From assembly GCA_963782185.1 (NCBI GenBank), contig CAWAJB010000019.1, positions 447,133-511,132 of the forward strand: a stretch of 64,000 nt of DNA, read 5' to 3'. Source of the stretch: RYN-230 sp963782185. GTDB taxonomy: Bacteria; Actinomycetota; Actinomycetes; Streptosporangiales; Streptosporangiaceae. This document shows, in pieces, positions 8,323-17,440 of this stretch. The notes beneath the pieces were generated by a model that ran no database searches, was not told where the DNA came from, and was given only the letters and a program-made list of their open reading frames with translations. How positions within the stretch are numbered: position 1 is the first letter of the stretch; every line of letters begins with the position of its first letter. The translations under genes were made by a program, and so were the position numbers.

Positions 8323-9351
8323 TCACGGCCCGCCACGCCAGGCGTCCGTGACGTCGGCGGCTGCGCCGAAGACCCAGGGGCGGGTGTCGCGGATGAAGGT
8401 GGCGGGGAAGCCGAGGTCGGGCTCGGTTGCGCGGTTCAGCTGCGCGATCGCGTCGCCGGGGAGTTCCAGACCGGCGGCGCGGAGGTTGTCGAGCAACTGA
8501 TCGGCGCGCCGTGCGCCGATGATGGGGTGGACAGCGGGTGACCGGGTCCGCGTCCAGGCCAGGGCGACCTGGGCCGGGGTGACGCCGATCTCGTCCGCGA
8601 CCGTCTGCACGGTCGCCGCGACGTGGCGCTGATGCTCGGTGAGCGTGGCGGGGTCGATGCGCGTGCCCGGGCCGACCGGGCTGGGCCCGGTGAACTTGCC
8701 GGAGAGGATCCCGCCGGCCAGCGGGCTCCAGGCGGCCACGGTCATGCCCAGGGTCTCGGCCATGGGCAGCAATTCACGTTCGATATCGCGCTGCAGCAGG
8801 CTGTAGGGCACCTGGAGGCCCGTGAAAGCCGTCCAGCCGTGCCACTGCGCCAGCGTGTTCGCCCGGGTGGCGAGCCAGGCAGGGGTGTCGGAGATGCCCA
8901 CGTACAGGATCTTGCCCGCCCGGACCTCATCATCGAGGGCACGCATGGTCTCCTCGGGCGGGGTGTGGCGATCCCACATGTGCACCCAGTAGATGTCGAT
9001 GTAGCTGGTGCGCAGCCGGCGCAGGCTCGTCTCCAGCGACAGCCGCAAATTCTTGCGGTGATTGCCCGCGGCGTTGGGATCTTCCCGGTCCCGGGAGACG
9101 GTGTACTTGGTAGCCACCACGAAACGGTCCCGGCGCCCGGCGAGAAGCCCGCCGAGGATCTCCTCGCTGGCGCCGCCCCGGTAGTTGATCGCCGTGTCGA
9201 TGACGTTCCCGCCCGCGTCGGCGTAGGCATCGAGGATCCGCCGGCATTCCTCGGGCCCGGCGCCCACGCCACCCTGCTCGCCGAAGGTCATCGCCCCGAG
9301 GAACAGCTCCGAGACGCGCAGCCCGCTCGACCCGAACAGCCGGTACCGCAT
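8323..9351 (-). CDS. Aldo/keto reductase
   Basis: A 342-residue TIM-barrel NADPH-dependent reductase. The start ATG 9351 (MRYRLFGSSGLRVSEL) is the usual family start; the longer open frame to 9477 is low-complexity. Catalytic tetrad residues are visible: Asp and Tyr in NVIDTAINYRGG, Lys in FVVATKY and His in IYWVHMWD. The C-terminal cofactor motif is PIIGARRADQLLDNL. It is transcribed divergently from a TetR regulator 174 bases away, with palindromes between, so TetR control of this gene is likely. Confidence 0.93.
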   Translation of the reverse strand: MRYRLFGSSGLRVSELFLGAMTFGEQGGVGAGPEECRRILDAYADAGGNVIDTAINYRGGASEEILGGLLAGRRDRFVVATKYTVSRDREDPNAAGNHRKNLRLSLETSLRRLRTSYIDIYWVHMWDRHTPPEETMRALDDEVRAGKILYVGISDTPAWLATRANTLAQWHGWTAFTGLQVPYSLLQRDIERELLPMAETLGMTVAAWSPLAGGILSGKFTGPSPVGPGTRIDPATLTEHQRHVAATVQTVADEIGVTPAQVALAWTRTRSPAVHPIIGARRADQLLDNLRAAGLELPGDAIAQLNRATEPDLGFPATFIRDTRPWVFGAAADVTDAWRGGP

Positions 9352-9461
9352 CAGCCCTGCCCCTGGACGGAGGCGGCCGCGGCGGGCCGGGCCAGCCCGG
9401 CCCGCCCGGCCACCGCCGCCGCGGGATTCCGGTTCACCAGATGGCAAGTCAACGTGCTCAC

Positions 9462-9510
9462 CCGAGTGACTATACATTCTGTTCAGACACAGTGTCTATA
9501 CACTGATGTT
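9462..9510. promoter_or_regulatory. Candidate TetR operator in divergent AKR/TetR promoter
   Basis: Two overlapping dyads occur in an AT-rich patch of otherwise GC-rich DNA: AGACAC-A-GTGTCT (9485-9497) and AGTGT-CTAT-ACACT (9491-9504). A related half-site TGACTATACATT lies about 27 bases upstream. The layout fits a TetR dimer blocking both promoters. Confidence 0.6.
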
Positions 9511-9525
9511 GATAGTCTCCTGCGC

Positions 9526-10176
9526 ATGCCCACGTCACCGTCTCCCGGTCAGCGCGCCCGCAGGCCGCAAGGGCGCCGCGCGGCGCCCCGCGGCGAAGGC
9601 GGGCCGGACCTGCGCGAGGCCATCCTGGCGGCGGCGGCCCGCCTGCTCACCGAGCATGACTTCGGCGATCTCGCCGTGGGAGACATCCTCACGGCGGCCG
9701 GGGTTTCCCGCGGCACGTTCTACTTCTACTTCGACAGCAAGCACGACGTGCTCGCCGAACTGGTCCGCCGCGCCGTGGCGCAAGGGCACGCCGCCGCGGC
9801 ACCATGGCTGGCGAACCCGGCCGACCCGGCCGCCGCGCTGCGCGCGGGGATCACCGCCGGGGCGGAGCTCTGGCGGGCCAGCGCCCCCGTCCTGCGCGCC
9901 ATCGTCGAGAACTGGCGCGCCGATCCGCGCCTGACGGCGCTGTGGCTCGAGCAGATGCAGAGCTTCACGGACGCGACCATCGCCCAGATCACCGCCGATC
10001 CGCGCGCCCGGCAAAGGCTCCGCGGCCAGGACATCCCGGCCCTCGCCAGCGCGCTCACCTGGCTCGGCGAGCGCCTCTACTACCTGGCCGCCACCGGGAT
10101 CCCGCCGTTCGATGACCAGGACACGCTGGTCAGCACCCTCCTGCACATCTGGACGTCAGCGCTGTACGAGAGCTGA
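9526..10176 (+). CDS. TetR/AcrR family transcriptional regulator
   Basis: A 216-residue regulator from ATG 9526. The N-terminal helix-turn-helix is clear: LREAILAAAARLLTEHDFGD, then TAAGVSRGTFYFYFDSKHDV (about residues 47-70). The C-terminal ligand-binding domain (residues 80-210) is helical, with LRAIVENWRADPRL and LGERLYYLAATG, as in TetR_C family members that sense hydrophobic effectors. It is divergent from an aldo/keto reductase and likely represses that gene and itself through the palindromes in between. The ligand is unknown. Confidence 0.92.
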   Translation: MPTSPSPGQRARRPQGRRAAPRGEGGPDLREAILAAAARLLTEHDFGDLAVGDILTAAGVSRGTFYFYFDSKHDVLAELVRRAVAQGHAAAAPWLANPADPAAALRAGITAGAELWRASAPVLRAIVENWRADPRLTALWLEQMQSFTDATIAQITADPRARQRLRGQDIPALASALTWLGERLYYLAATGIPPFDDQDTLVSTLLHIWTSALYES

Positions 10177-10289
10177 CCGTCACGTTTTTGTCACCCTTGC
10201 GGGGTGGTTGCGTTCAGCGCGTGCCGTGCTTGCCTGGAGATCGGCACCGGGGCCGGCCGGGCCGCAGGAACTCCCAGGAGGAGGTTCAC

Positions 10290-10835
10290 ATGTCTGTCCT
10301 GAGCAGAGACCGCGCATCTGAGGCCGGGGATCCGGGCGGCCTGCGGCAGCTGGCCGTGGTGGTCGTGCCGGTCGCGAAGAGGGCCGGGATGACCGCGCGG
10401 GACGGCGCCCGGAGCGCCGCAACCTGGGCTGCGCCGCACGTCAACGGGGCCCGGGCCTGGACAGCACCCCGCATCGAGGGGAGCGGCCTCGCGATCAGGG
10501 ACACCGTCGGGCCGAGGATCTACGAGGTGCTCGTCGCAACGGCCCGCCGCGTAGAGGTAACCCCGCCCGGCGCGGACGCCGCTGCCGCCCGGAAGCGCTG
10601 GCCGGCGGCTACGGCGGGAATCGTTCTGCTGGCGGCCGCCGGCGCGGCCATGGCCGCCGTGATCCAGCGCCGGAAAGCGGCCGTGGCCAGCGGGGCACCG
10701 CAGGACGCGGTGGCCGACGCCAGCCAGACCGCCCCGGACGGCCGGGCCGACGGCGACGGCCGGGCCGGCGCCGACGGCCGGGCCGGCGCGGACGGCCGGG
10801 CCGGCGCGGAGGACAGCAGGCCGTCCCCGGCCTGA
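10290..10835 (+). CDS. DUF5324-like single-pass membrane protein
   Basis: A 181-residue protein starting at ATG 10290, 5 bases after a perfect AGGAGGAGG. The first 100 residues are rich in Ala, Arg and Gly, with repeated amphipathic segments (VPVAKRAGMTARDGARSAAT, WAAPHVNGARAWTAPRIEG) that resemble Streptomyces DUF5324 proteins. One membrane helix follows (ATAGIVLLAAAGAAMAAVI, about 108-127) and then a basic stop-transfer QRRK. The C-terminus carries three GADGRAGADGRAG-type repeats. The function is unknown. The family name is from recollection of overall composition and is moderately sure. Confidence 0.6.
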   Translation: MSVLSRDRASEAGDPGGLRQLAVVVVPVAKRAGMTARDGARSAATWAAPHVNGARAWTAPRIEGSGLAIRDTVGPRIYEVLVATARRVEVTPPGADAAAARKRWPAATAGIVLLAAAGAAMAAVIQRRKAAVASGAPQDAVADASQTAPDGRADGDGRAGADGRAGADGRAGAEDSRPSPA

Positions 10836-10861
10836 CCGGAGGCCGTCCCCGGCCTGACCGG
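10818..10861. repeat. 22-bp direct repeat across a stop codon
   Basis: Two identical consecutive 22-base units (10818-10839 and 10840-10861). The first contains the stop codon of the membrane-protein gene and the second repeats it out of the gene. It probably arose by slippage. The following stretch to 11043 holds no gene. Confidence 0.9.
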
Positions 10862-11043
10862 GCCCGCCCCCGGGCGGTACCGCGGGAACGTCCGGCGAGC
10901 AGGCTGGCGCAGGAGCGGGCCGCGACGTCCCGGCCCTCGTATTCGAAGGGCATCGGTGGCATCGAGATACCAGCCGCTGTCAACGGCGGCTGGGCCGGGG
11001 CTGCACGCCCTCCGCCACCCGGCACCCGGCGGCCTGGCCGGCG

Positions 11044-13197
11044 TCAGGAACTCGTGAGGATGACGAGTTGCCGGGTCGCCCGGGTCATCGCGACGTAGCG
11101 GTCGACCGCTCCTTCGATGCCCGTGCCGAACGCCTCTGGGTCGATGAGGACGACCAGGTCGAACTCGAGCCCCTTCGACAGCTCGGGGGTCAGCGACCGG
11201 ACGCGGGACGTCGCCCGGAACGTGGGATCGCCGATGACGCAGGCGATCCCCTCGGCATGCGCGGCGAGCCAGGTGTCGAGGACCGTGCCCAGATCCGCAG
11301 CAGGTCCGTGCGCGACGGGGACGCCGGTGCTGCGGATGGAGGTCGGCACGTTGGCGTCCGGGAGCACGGCCCGGATGACCGGCTCGGCTTCCACCATGAC
11401 CTCTTGCGGCGTCCGGTAGTTGATGCTCAGGGAAGCCAGGCTGATCTGGTCCAGCCCGATCCGCTCAAGCCGTTCCTGCCACGACTCCGTGAACCCGTGC
11501 CGGGCCTGGGCGCGGTCCCCGACGATGGTGAAGCTCCGGGACGGGCAGCGGAGCAGCAGCATCTGCCACTCCGCGTCGGTCAGTTCCTGAGCCTCGTCCA
11601 CCACGATGTGCGCGAACGGGCCGGCCAGCAGGTCCGGGTCGGTACCGGGCAGCGCGGCCTCATTGACCAGGGCGTCCTGGAAGTCCTCACCGCGCAGCAT
11701 CGTCACCAGACCTACGCCGTATTCGTCGTCCGCGGCCTCGATCAGGTTGTCGACGACCCGGGCCATCTGCTCACGCTCGGCGGCGATCGCGGCGTCATGC
11801 CGGCGCTTACGTCGTGAAGCCTGCGGGTCACCGAGCCGCTGCCGTGCCGCGTCCAGGAGCGGCAGGTCGGACACCGTCCAGGCCTGGGCGTCCCGGCGCT
11901 GCAACTGCTGCACCTCATCAGGGCTGAGCCAGGGAGCGCACAGCCGCAGGTAGGCGGGTACCGACCACAGGTCTCCGACGAGGTCAGCCGGCTCGATCAG
12001 CGGCCACGCGCGGTTCAGGGCCGTGCGCAGCTCCCGGTTCTGCAGCAGCGACTTGCGGAGCAGGTCAGCCGGGACGTCGTCGTCGCGGGAGTCCATCAGG
12101 ATCGCGAGCAGCTCCTCCCAGATCTGGTCGCGCGCCTCGTTGTGCGGAGTACCGGGATCTGGTGCTCCGAACGCCTCGGCCCAGTCGTCGGCGCTCAGCC
12201 AGATGTCGGACCAGTGGGTCTGCACCGTCATCCCCTTGGCGGGCGGCTTCTCGTAGAACCTGACGGCCGCCTCGATCGCCTTCACCAGGTCCGCGGACGA
12301 CTTCAGGCGGGCCACGCCCGGGTCGGTCTCCCTCGCTGCTGCGGCTCCCTCCGCGACGAGGCCCCGCAGGGTGCAGGTCTGCACGCCCTCCTCCCCGAGG
12401 CTGGGCAGAACGTCGCCGACGTAGGCCAGGTAGGGCTGATGCGGACCGACGAACAACACGCCGCCCCGGCGGTGACCGAGGCGAGGGTCGGAGTAGAGGA
12501 GATAGGCGGAGCGGTGCAGGGCGACGACGGTCTTCCCCGTCCCCGGGCCGCCGTCGACGACGAGAGCGCCGCGAGATCCCGCGCGGATGATGGCGTCCTG
12601 GTCAGCCTGGATGGTGCCGAGCACGTCTCGCATCCGGGCCGACCGGCTGCTGCCCAGGCTGGCGATGAAGGCGGACTGGTCGTCGAGTGCGGCGCGCCCG
12701 TCAATTGCGTCCGGGGTGAACACCTCGTCCCAGTAGTCACTGATCCGGCCGCGGGTCCAGCGATACCTGCGGCGGCTGGCCAGGCCCATCGGGTTGGCGT
12801 GGGTCGCTCCGAAGAACGGCTCAGCCGCGGGGGAACGCCAGTCGACCAGCAGCCGGCGACCCGCACTGTCGGTGAGGCCAAGCCGTCCGACGTACACGGG
12901 CTCGGGGTTGCCTGCCCGGACGATGTGCCCGAGGCACAGGTCCAGGCCGAAGCGACGCAGGGTGCGCAGGCGGGCGGTCAGCCGGTGGATCTCCATGTCC
13001 CGGTCCATCGCCTCCTGGCCTATGCCGCCGGGCGACTTGCGCTCGGCATCGAGGCGGTCGGACAGGTCGGCGATCGACTGCTCGAGGCTCTCCGCGATGG
13101 CCGCGAAGTGCTGCTCGTCGCCGGCGATGAGCGCCGGGTCGGCCTTGGCGGTGAGGCGGTCGGGAAGGTTAAACGCGCTGGTCGTCAGGGTGTTCAC
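11044..13197 (-). CDS. helR: RNA polymerase recycling motor ATPase HelR (HelD/UvrD family)
   Basis: A 717-residue SF1 helicase-like ATPase. Family members enter RNA polymerase, displace bound DNA or rifamycin and recycle the enzyme; HelR gives rifampicin tolerance in streptomycetes. Visible are the N-terminal coiled coil entering the secondary channel (EQHFAAIAESLEQSIADLSD), GRLGLTDSAGRRLLVDWRSP (actinobacterial HelD signature), Walker A GGPGTGKTVVALH (216-228), Walker B VVDEAQELTD, SINYRTPQEV and the C-terminal VAMTRATRQLVIL. The GTG start at 13197 overlaps the upstream glycosyltransferase stop as GTGA, so the two are translationally coupled. The gene is intact and full length. The operon is headed by a rifamycin-associated-element-like repeat. 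Confidence 0.93.
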   Translation of the reverse strand: MNTLTTSAFNLPDRLTAKADPALIAGDEQHFAAIAESLEQSIADLSDRLDAERKSPGGIGQEAMDRDMEIHRLTARLRTLRRFGLDLCLGHIVRAGNPEPVYVGRLGLTDSAGRRLLVDWRSPAAEPFFGATHANPMGLASRRRYRWTRGRISDYWDEVFTPDAIDGRAALDDQSAFIASLGSSRSARMRDVLGTIQADQDAIIRAGSRGALVVDGGPGTGKTVVALHRSAYLLYSDPRLGHRRGGVLFVGPHQPYLAYVGDVLPSLGEEGVQTCTLRGLVAEGAAAARETDPGVARLKSSADLVKAIEAAVRFYEKPPAKGMTVQTHWSDIWLSADDWAEAFGAPDPGTPHNEARDQIWEELLAILMDSRDDDVPADLLRKSLLQNRELRTALNRAWPLIEPADLVGDLWSVPAYLRLCAPWLSPDEVQQLQRRDAQAWTVSDLPLLDAARQRLGDPQASRRKRRHDAAIAAEREQMARVVDNLIEAADDEYGVGLVTMLRGEDFQDALVNEAALPGTDPDLLAGPFAHIVVDEAQELTDAEWQMLLLRCPSRSFTIVGDRAQARHGFTESWQERLERIGLDQISLASLSINYRTPQEVMVEAEPVIRAVLPDANVPTSIRSTGVPVAHGPAADLGTVLDTWLAAHAEGIACVIGDPTFRATSRVRSLTPELSKGLEFDLVVLIDPEAFGTGIEGAVDRYVAMTRATRQLVILTSS

Positions 13198-14559
13198 CTC
13201 ATCAGCTCCGATCTGGTCTTTTCGGGCAGGTCGAGTTGGCGGTGCAGCCCGGCGCCGGGCACTTCCTGGCTCGACGATCCCGTGTGGTTCATCCGGGCAC
13301 TGGCGGCCTTTTCCCGGCTGGCCGCGTCGACCAGCAGCGTCGCGGCCATCGTCGTCCCGTCGGTCCGGATCGCGCCGGCCACGGCGCTCGCTCGTGCGCG
13401 GGTCTGGGGGGTCAGGGCCGTCCTGAGCGCGGCCGACAGGGACTCGGTGGTCAGAGCCGGGCCGTCGTGTGCCGCGCCGATGCCCAGGGCGGCCACCCGG
13501 CCGGCCCAGTACGGCTGGTCCACCATCTGGGGCACCACCACCTGAGGCGCGCCGGCCCGGGCGGCGGTCGTCGTGGTGCCCGCGCCGCCGTGGTGCACGA
13601 CGGCGGCCACCCGGCCGAACAGTGCCTGCTGATTGACCTCGCCGACGCCGAAGCAATCCTCCCGGTCGTCGACCAGGGCCAGGCCGGCCCAGCCGCGGGA
13701 GACCAGTGCGCGGCGGCCCTGGGCGCGGATCGCCTCGGTGGCCACCCGGGCGACGTCCTTCGAGGCAGACATGGGCATGCTGCCGAAGCCCACGTACACC
13801 GGTGGTGTGCCAGGCGTCCAGGAACGCCACCAACTCGGCCGGGAGCGGGCGTTCATCCGGCAGGATCCACGCGCCGGTCTGGACGACGTCGAGGTCCGCA
13901 GGCGGCCAGGGGCTCAGGGTCGGGTCCGCCGGCCGCCAGGGGCTCAGGGTCGGGTCCGCCGCCAGCCACGGCCGGTCGGTGAAGACGTGGTCGCGGACGT
14001 TGTCCACCGGTGGCAGGCCGATCGACGCCCGGTGGGTGTTAACCGCCGCGCCGAACAGCGCATTCATGCTCTGGGCGTCCAGATCCCACAGCACCCGGTT
14101 GTCGGTCACGTCCGGTGGGAGCGGCCGTCCCGGCCGCGGGTGCGGCGGGTGGTGCGGCGACGGCAGGGTGGTCGGCTGGTAGCTCGCGTACACGTAGCGG
14201 ATGCCCAGTTTCTCGGTCACCGACCGCGCGCCGGCCGCGGCCGGGAACAGGCCGGTCGCCACCAGCGCATCACACCCCTCGGCTGCCGCAGCGACCGCGC
14301 CGAACTGTGCGCCGACCAACTCGGCCGCACGCCGGGGCAGGTCCGCCACCGGCGGCGGCGTCGCCGCAGTCACCACCGGCTGCACCGACAGGCCGGCCGG
14401 CACCAGCGGCACGCCGGTACTGGCCAGCCGCTCCGCGAACTCCTCGTCCGGCGGCGCGCACACCCGCACCTCCGCGCCGAGTTGCCGCAACCGCACCGCG
14501 AGTCCCGCCATCGGTTCGACGTCGCCGCGCGACCCGTACGTCAACAACAGCACGCGCAC
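13194..14559 (-). pseudogene. GT1-family glycosyltransferase, probable rifamycin glycosyltransferase, one-base frameshift
   Basis: GTG 14559 follows GAGGG and starts MRVLLLTYGSRGDVEPM, the classic N-terminus of antibiotic/UDP-glucose glycosyltransferases. The C-terminal half has PPVYVGFGSMPMS, the donor motif VVHHGGAGTTTTAARAGAPQ and PQMVDQPYWAGRVAALG. The two halves are in different frames. One extra base near 13812 (in GACGCC-T-GGCACACC on the coding strand) turns FLDAGTPPVYVG out of frame; without it the protein would be about 454 residues. Rifampin glycosyltransferases are of this type, and the upstream 19-bp repeat plus coupled helR point to that substrate. Whether the frameshift is real decides if the gene works. 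A short repeat in its middle (WRPADPTLSPW) is also present. Confidence 0.75.
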
Positions 14560-14617
14560 TTTGCCGCCCTCATTTCCGTAGGTTCTGGCCTCGACCAGCG
14601 ATTATGCGGCACGACCC

Positions 14618-14636
14618 GGGTCTTGCCGCAAGCCCC
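14618..14636 (-). promoter_or_regulatory. Rifamycin-associated element (RAE)-like 19-bp inverted repeat
   Basis: On the coding strand the site reads GGGGCTTGCGGCAAGACCC, with arms CTTG/CAAG and GGG/CCC around GCGG. This matches my recollection of the RAE found upstream of rifampin phosphotransferase, glycosyltransferase, monooxygenase and helR genes in actinomycetes and needed for rifamycin induction. It sits 58 bases before the glycosyltransferase start. The match is from memory of the published motif, not a search. Confidence 0.75.
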
Positions 14637-14639
14637 CCG

Positions 14640-15062
14640 GTGTGCTATAGATTGAAAATGGAGGGGAGTGTGTAGCCTCCTTTCTCCTGATCGTCCGAGA
14701 GCGCCGCCATTTCTCATCCGGGCGGGACTCGGCCGCCTTAAAGGCACTCTCACTTCCGCCCGGCATTCGCGGCCTCGCGCGCTGCTCGCCGTGCGGCTCA
14801 TGGGCTTCTCCCCCGCAGAGGCTGGGAGACGAGGACCTGCAGCCCGCGGCGGACGCTAGCTCTCAGCGGACGGCCACCGAGGCAGCGAAGGTCCTCGGTG
14901 GGACCGCGAGCGTGCCGCCCAGCACGAACCTCTCACTGTCATGGGGGCGTGGGCACCTGCGGTTCGGGACCTTGGACCCTGACAGGCAGGCCCGTTGAAG
15001 CGACAATGACGGTGAGTGTGGCGCAGCCGCCTCGTGTCGGCAGGGGATTGAGAGACTGACAG
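14640..15062. other. Intergenic region without a recognisable gene
   Basis: The divergent spacer between the RAE-controlled operon and the acyl-CoA synthetase gene. It contains a short AT-rich stretch (TATAGATTGAAAATGG at about 14646) and no convincing coding frame. It presumably carries the promoters of both flanking units. Confidence 0.5.
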
Positions 15063-16565
15063 ATGAACGTAGCCTCGGCGTTGACCCTGTGGGCGCGCCA
15101 CGATCCGGGACGACCCGCGATCATATTCGAAGGTAGGCAGCTGTCCTACGGTGAGCTCGACGACCTCGCTGGCCGGGTCTCGTCGGCCCTGCGGGCGCGC
15201 GGCATCGGCCGCGGCGACACGGTCGCGCTGCATCTGCCGAACATCCCTGAGTTCATCATCTGCTACCTCGGGATCATCCGGACTGGCGCGATCGCCGTCT
15301 CGGTCAATCCCTCGCTGACTCGGCCGGAGGTCACGTTCCTTCTGGAGGACTCAGGCTCTCGGGCCTGCTTCACAACTGAGCCCGGCCGGGAGCGGATCGA
15401 TGACTCGGCCCTGCCAGCGCTGAAGCACGTGGTGATTTGTGAAGGGGCCGGGCGGCCTTCGTTGAACGACTGGCTTCGTGAGATGAAGCCCGCTGCCGCC
15501 GTCTTCATGGATCCCGGTGATCCAGCCGCGATCTTGTACACGTCGGGCACGACCGGAAAGCCAAAGGGCGCGACGCTCACGCACGGCAACGTGGTATCGA
15601 ACACATGGTCGGTCGTCCACCATGCCGGCTTCCAGCCCGACGACCGGCTGATCCTGTTCCTGCCGCTGTTTCACGTCTTCGGGCAGAACTTCGTCACCAA
15701 CGCTGGCCTCCGGGCCGGCGCCGCGATCGTCCTTCACCGCCGCTTCGAGCCAGGCAAGGTGCTCGAGTCGGTCCGAAGGGATGGGGTCACGAAGTTCTTC
15801 GCCGTGCCGATGATCTACATCAACTTGCTCGCGGCCGGGATCACGCCGGGCGACCTCGGACCCATCGGCTACGAGTTCTCGGCGGCATCGACCTTGCCGG
15901 ATGAAATCGGCGCCCGCTGGCAGTCGCAATTCGGCCGCCCGATCTTCGAGGGTTACGGGCTGACGGAGACATCCCCGCTCGCCTCCTACAACCACGACTT
16001 CGCTCGCAGGCCCGGCACGGTAGGAACCGCTATCGAGAACTTCGAACTGCAGATCGTGGACGACTCCGACCAGCCGGTCGAGCCGGGCGCCTGGGGAGAG
16101 ATCGTGATACGTGGACCAGGTGTGATGAAGGGGTACTGGAAGCGTGATGAAGAGACCGCGCAGGCGCTGCGCGGCGGGTGGTTCCACAGCGGCGACATGG
16201 GCGTCATGGACGATGACGGCTACGTCTCGATCGTCGACCGTGTCAAGGACATGATCAACGTCTCTGGCTTCAAGGTCTGGCCAGCAGAAGTGGAGGAGGC
16301 GTTCTACACGCACCCGTCAGTCCTCGAAGCGGCCGTCTACGGCATCCCCGACAACGTCCGCGGCGAGAGCGCCGCTGCGGCGGTCACACTGCGGCCGGGC
16401 CGCAGCGCATCTGCCGATGAGCTACTGGCTCACCTCCGGGCCAGGATCGCCCGGTACAAGCTTCCGGAGACGATCGACATCGTCGAGCAGCTACCTAAGG
16501 GAGCTACCGGGAAGATCCTCAAGCGCGAGCTGCGGGACGCCGCGGCCAACGCGCAGAAGCAGTAA
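15063..16565 (+). CDS. Acyl-CoA synthetase / long-chain fatty acid-CoA ligase (AMP-binding)
   Basis: A 500-residue ANL-superfamily adenylate-forming enzyme. It activates a carboxylic acid with ATP and CoA. The P-loop YTSGTTGKPKG is at 159-169; other motifs are GYGLTETSP (A5), WFHSGDMGVMDDDGY and VDRVKDMINVSGFKVWPAEVE (A7-A8 hinge), and the catalytic lysine in GATGKILKREL near the C-terminus. Length and order are typical of fatty-acyl or medium-chain ligases; the acid is not predictable. The ribosome site is weak (GAGAGACTGAC). Codon use is slightly less GC-rich than the neighbours. No pathway genes are adjacent. Confidence 0.93.
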   Translation: MNVASALTLWARHDPGRPAIIFEGRQLSYGELDDLAGRVSSALRARGIGRGDTVALHLPNIPEFIICYLGIIRTGAIAVSVNPSLTRPEVTFLLEDSGSRACFTTEPGRERIDDSALPALKHVVICEGAGRPSLNDWLREMKPAAAVFMDPGDPAAILYTSGTTGKPKGATLTHGNVVSNTWSVVHHAGFQPDDRLILFLPLFHVFGQNFVTNAGLRAGAAIVLHRRFEPGKVLESVRRDGVTKFFAVPMIYINLLAAGITPGDLGPIGYEFSAASTLPDEIGARWQSQFGRPIFEGYGLTETSPLASYNHDFARRPGTVGTAIENFELQIVDDSDQPVEPGAWGEIVIRGPGVMKGYWKRDEETAQALRGGWFHSGDMGVMDDDGYVSIVDRVKDMINVSGFKVWPAEVEEAFYTHPSVLEAAVYGIPDNVRGESAAAAVTLRPGRSASADELLAHLRARIARYKLPETIDIVEQLPKGATGKILKRELRDAAANAQKQ

Positions 16566-16656
16566 CGTCAGCGGCCACATCACATGCCGAGACGCAGCTG
16601 GGCGGAGCAAGCAGGCAGCGGACGCTGGCAGTAGCGGTGCAGCGGCGGTATGGTCC

Positions 16657-16940
16657 GTGGCCGTGGACAGCAACGACGTGAGCCGGTGGTTTGGCGAGTA
16701 CCTCGACGCGTTCGCGGCGTGCGGGCGAGGCGAGACTGACACTGATTCGCTGCTCGGCTACTACGGCGTTCCGCTGCTGATCACCACCGGCGGCGGGTTC
16801 GTCGCGCTGACGAGCGGCGACCAGGTCGTCGCGGCGGTGCAGCAGCAGGTTGACGGGATGCGCGCGGCTGCCTATGACCGCAGCGAGATCCTCGACTCCG
16901 AGGTCACCGTGCTGAACTCCACGTCAGCTCTTTACCGGGG
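16657..16940 (+). pseudogene. NTF2-like (SnoaL/DUF6841-type) protein, 3' end lost
   Basis: From GTG 16657 or 16663 the frame reads VAVDSNDVSRWFGEYLDAFA... YYGVPLLITTGGGFVALTSGDQVVAAVQQQ... EVTVLNSTSALYRGT. This is the first two thirds of an NTF2-like fold protein of about 130 residues. Homology stops near 16940, exactly where integrase-associated DNA begins; the frame continues into non-homologous sequence. The missing C-terminal strand (usually following ALYRG) is not found elsewhere in the window. It is best read as a gene cut by an integrative element. Confidence 0.65.
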
Positions 16941-17049
16941 GACAGATCAGAAGGGGTTTCGGATCTTGGTCCGGGACCCCTTTTGGATCTTCGGGAGCCA
17001 GGCGGGGAGCCACCCCGGTTGGTGTTTCTTGGTGCCGTTCCGTGACGGG

Positions 17050-17440
17050 CTAGGCGGATCTGGTCCGCTTCCTGCTGAGGATCTTGTTCATGGCCGTGGC
17101 GCCGGTGGTGAGCGCGGGCCTGATCTCGTGGCGGTAGACGGACTCGGTGACCGTTGTGCCGCTGTGGCCCATCAGGTCGCTGATGTCCTCGATGCGGATA
17201 CCGCTGGCGGACAGGATGGACACGAACGAGTGCCGTAGCTCCCGGGGTGCCCACTCCTCCCCCAGCCCGGCGGCCCTGGTGATGACGGCGAACTCGCGGC
17301 GGACCTGCCATCGGTCCAGCGGGGTGCCGTCCTCGCGGCAGAAGACCAGGTCGTGGTCCTGCCATTGTTCGCCTGCCTGGAGCCGTTCGGCGGCCTGCCG
17401 CTTGCGGTGCTCCCTGAGCGCCTCGACTGCCTTCCTGGGC
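17050..17440 (-). pseudogene. Tyrosine recombinase (phage/ICE integrase), catalytic half only
   Basis: The frame encodes the C-terminal catalytic domain: KAVEALREHRKRQ, DHDLVFCREDGTPLDRW, then ELRHSFVSILSASG (catalytic Arg box II), DLMGHSGTTVTESVYRH (His and nucleophilic Tyr) and the tail TGATAMNKILSRK. The N-terminal SAM-like domain and the first catalytic Arg are missing; upstream residues to 17538 (CGPPGGPQLRGACHGG) are unrelated. It cannot be active. Its 3' end faces the broken NTF2-like gene, the position where an attachment junction would be expected. Confidence 0.8.

Noticed and set aside
8623..10176. A 517-residue protein ending in TetR
   Set aside because: The extra N-terminal part is the antisense of the aldo/keto reductase. 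The TetR family start and spacing fit ATG 9526.
11044..14559. A single 1171-residue glycosyltransferase-helicase fusion in one open frame
   Set aside because: The middle of that frame is Arg/Gly-rich and unlike either family. The glycosyltransferase C-terminal half lies in another frame, and HelR has its own GTG start with a GTGA overlap.
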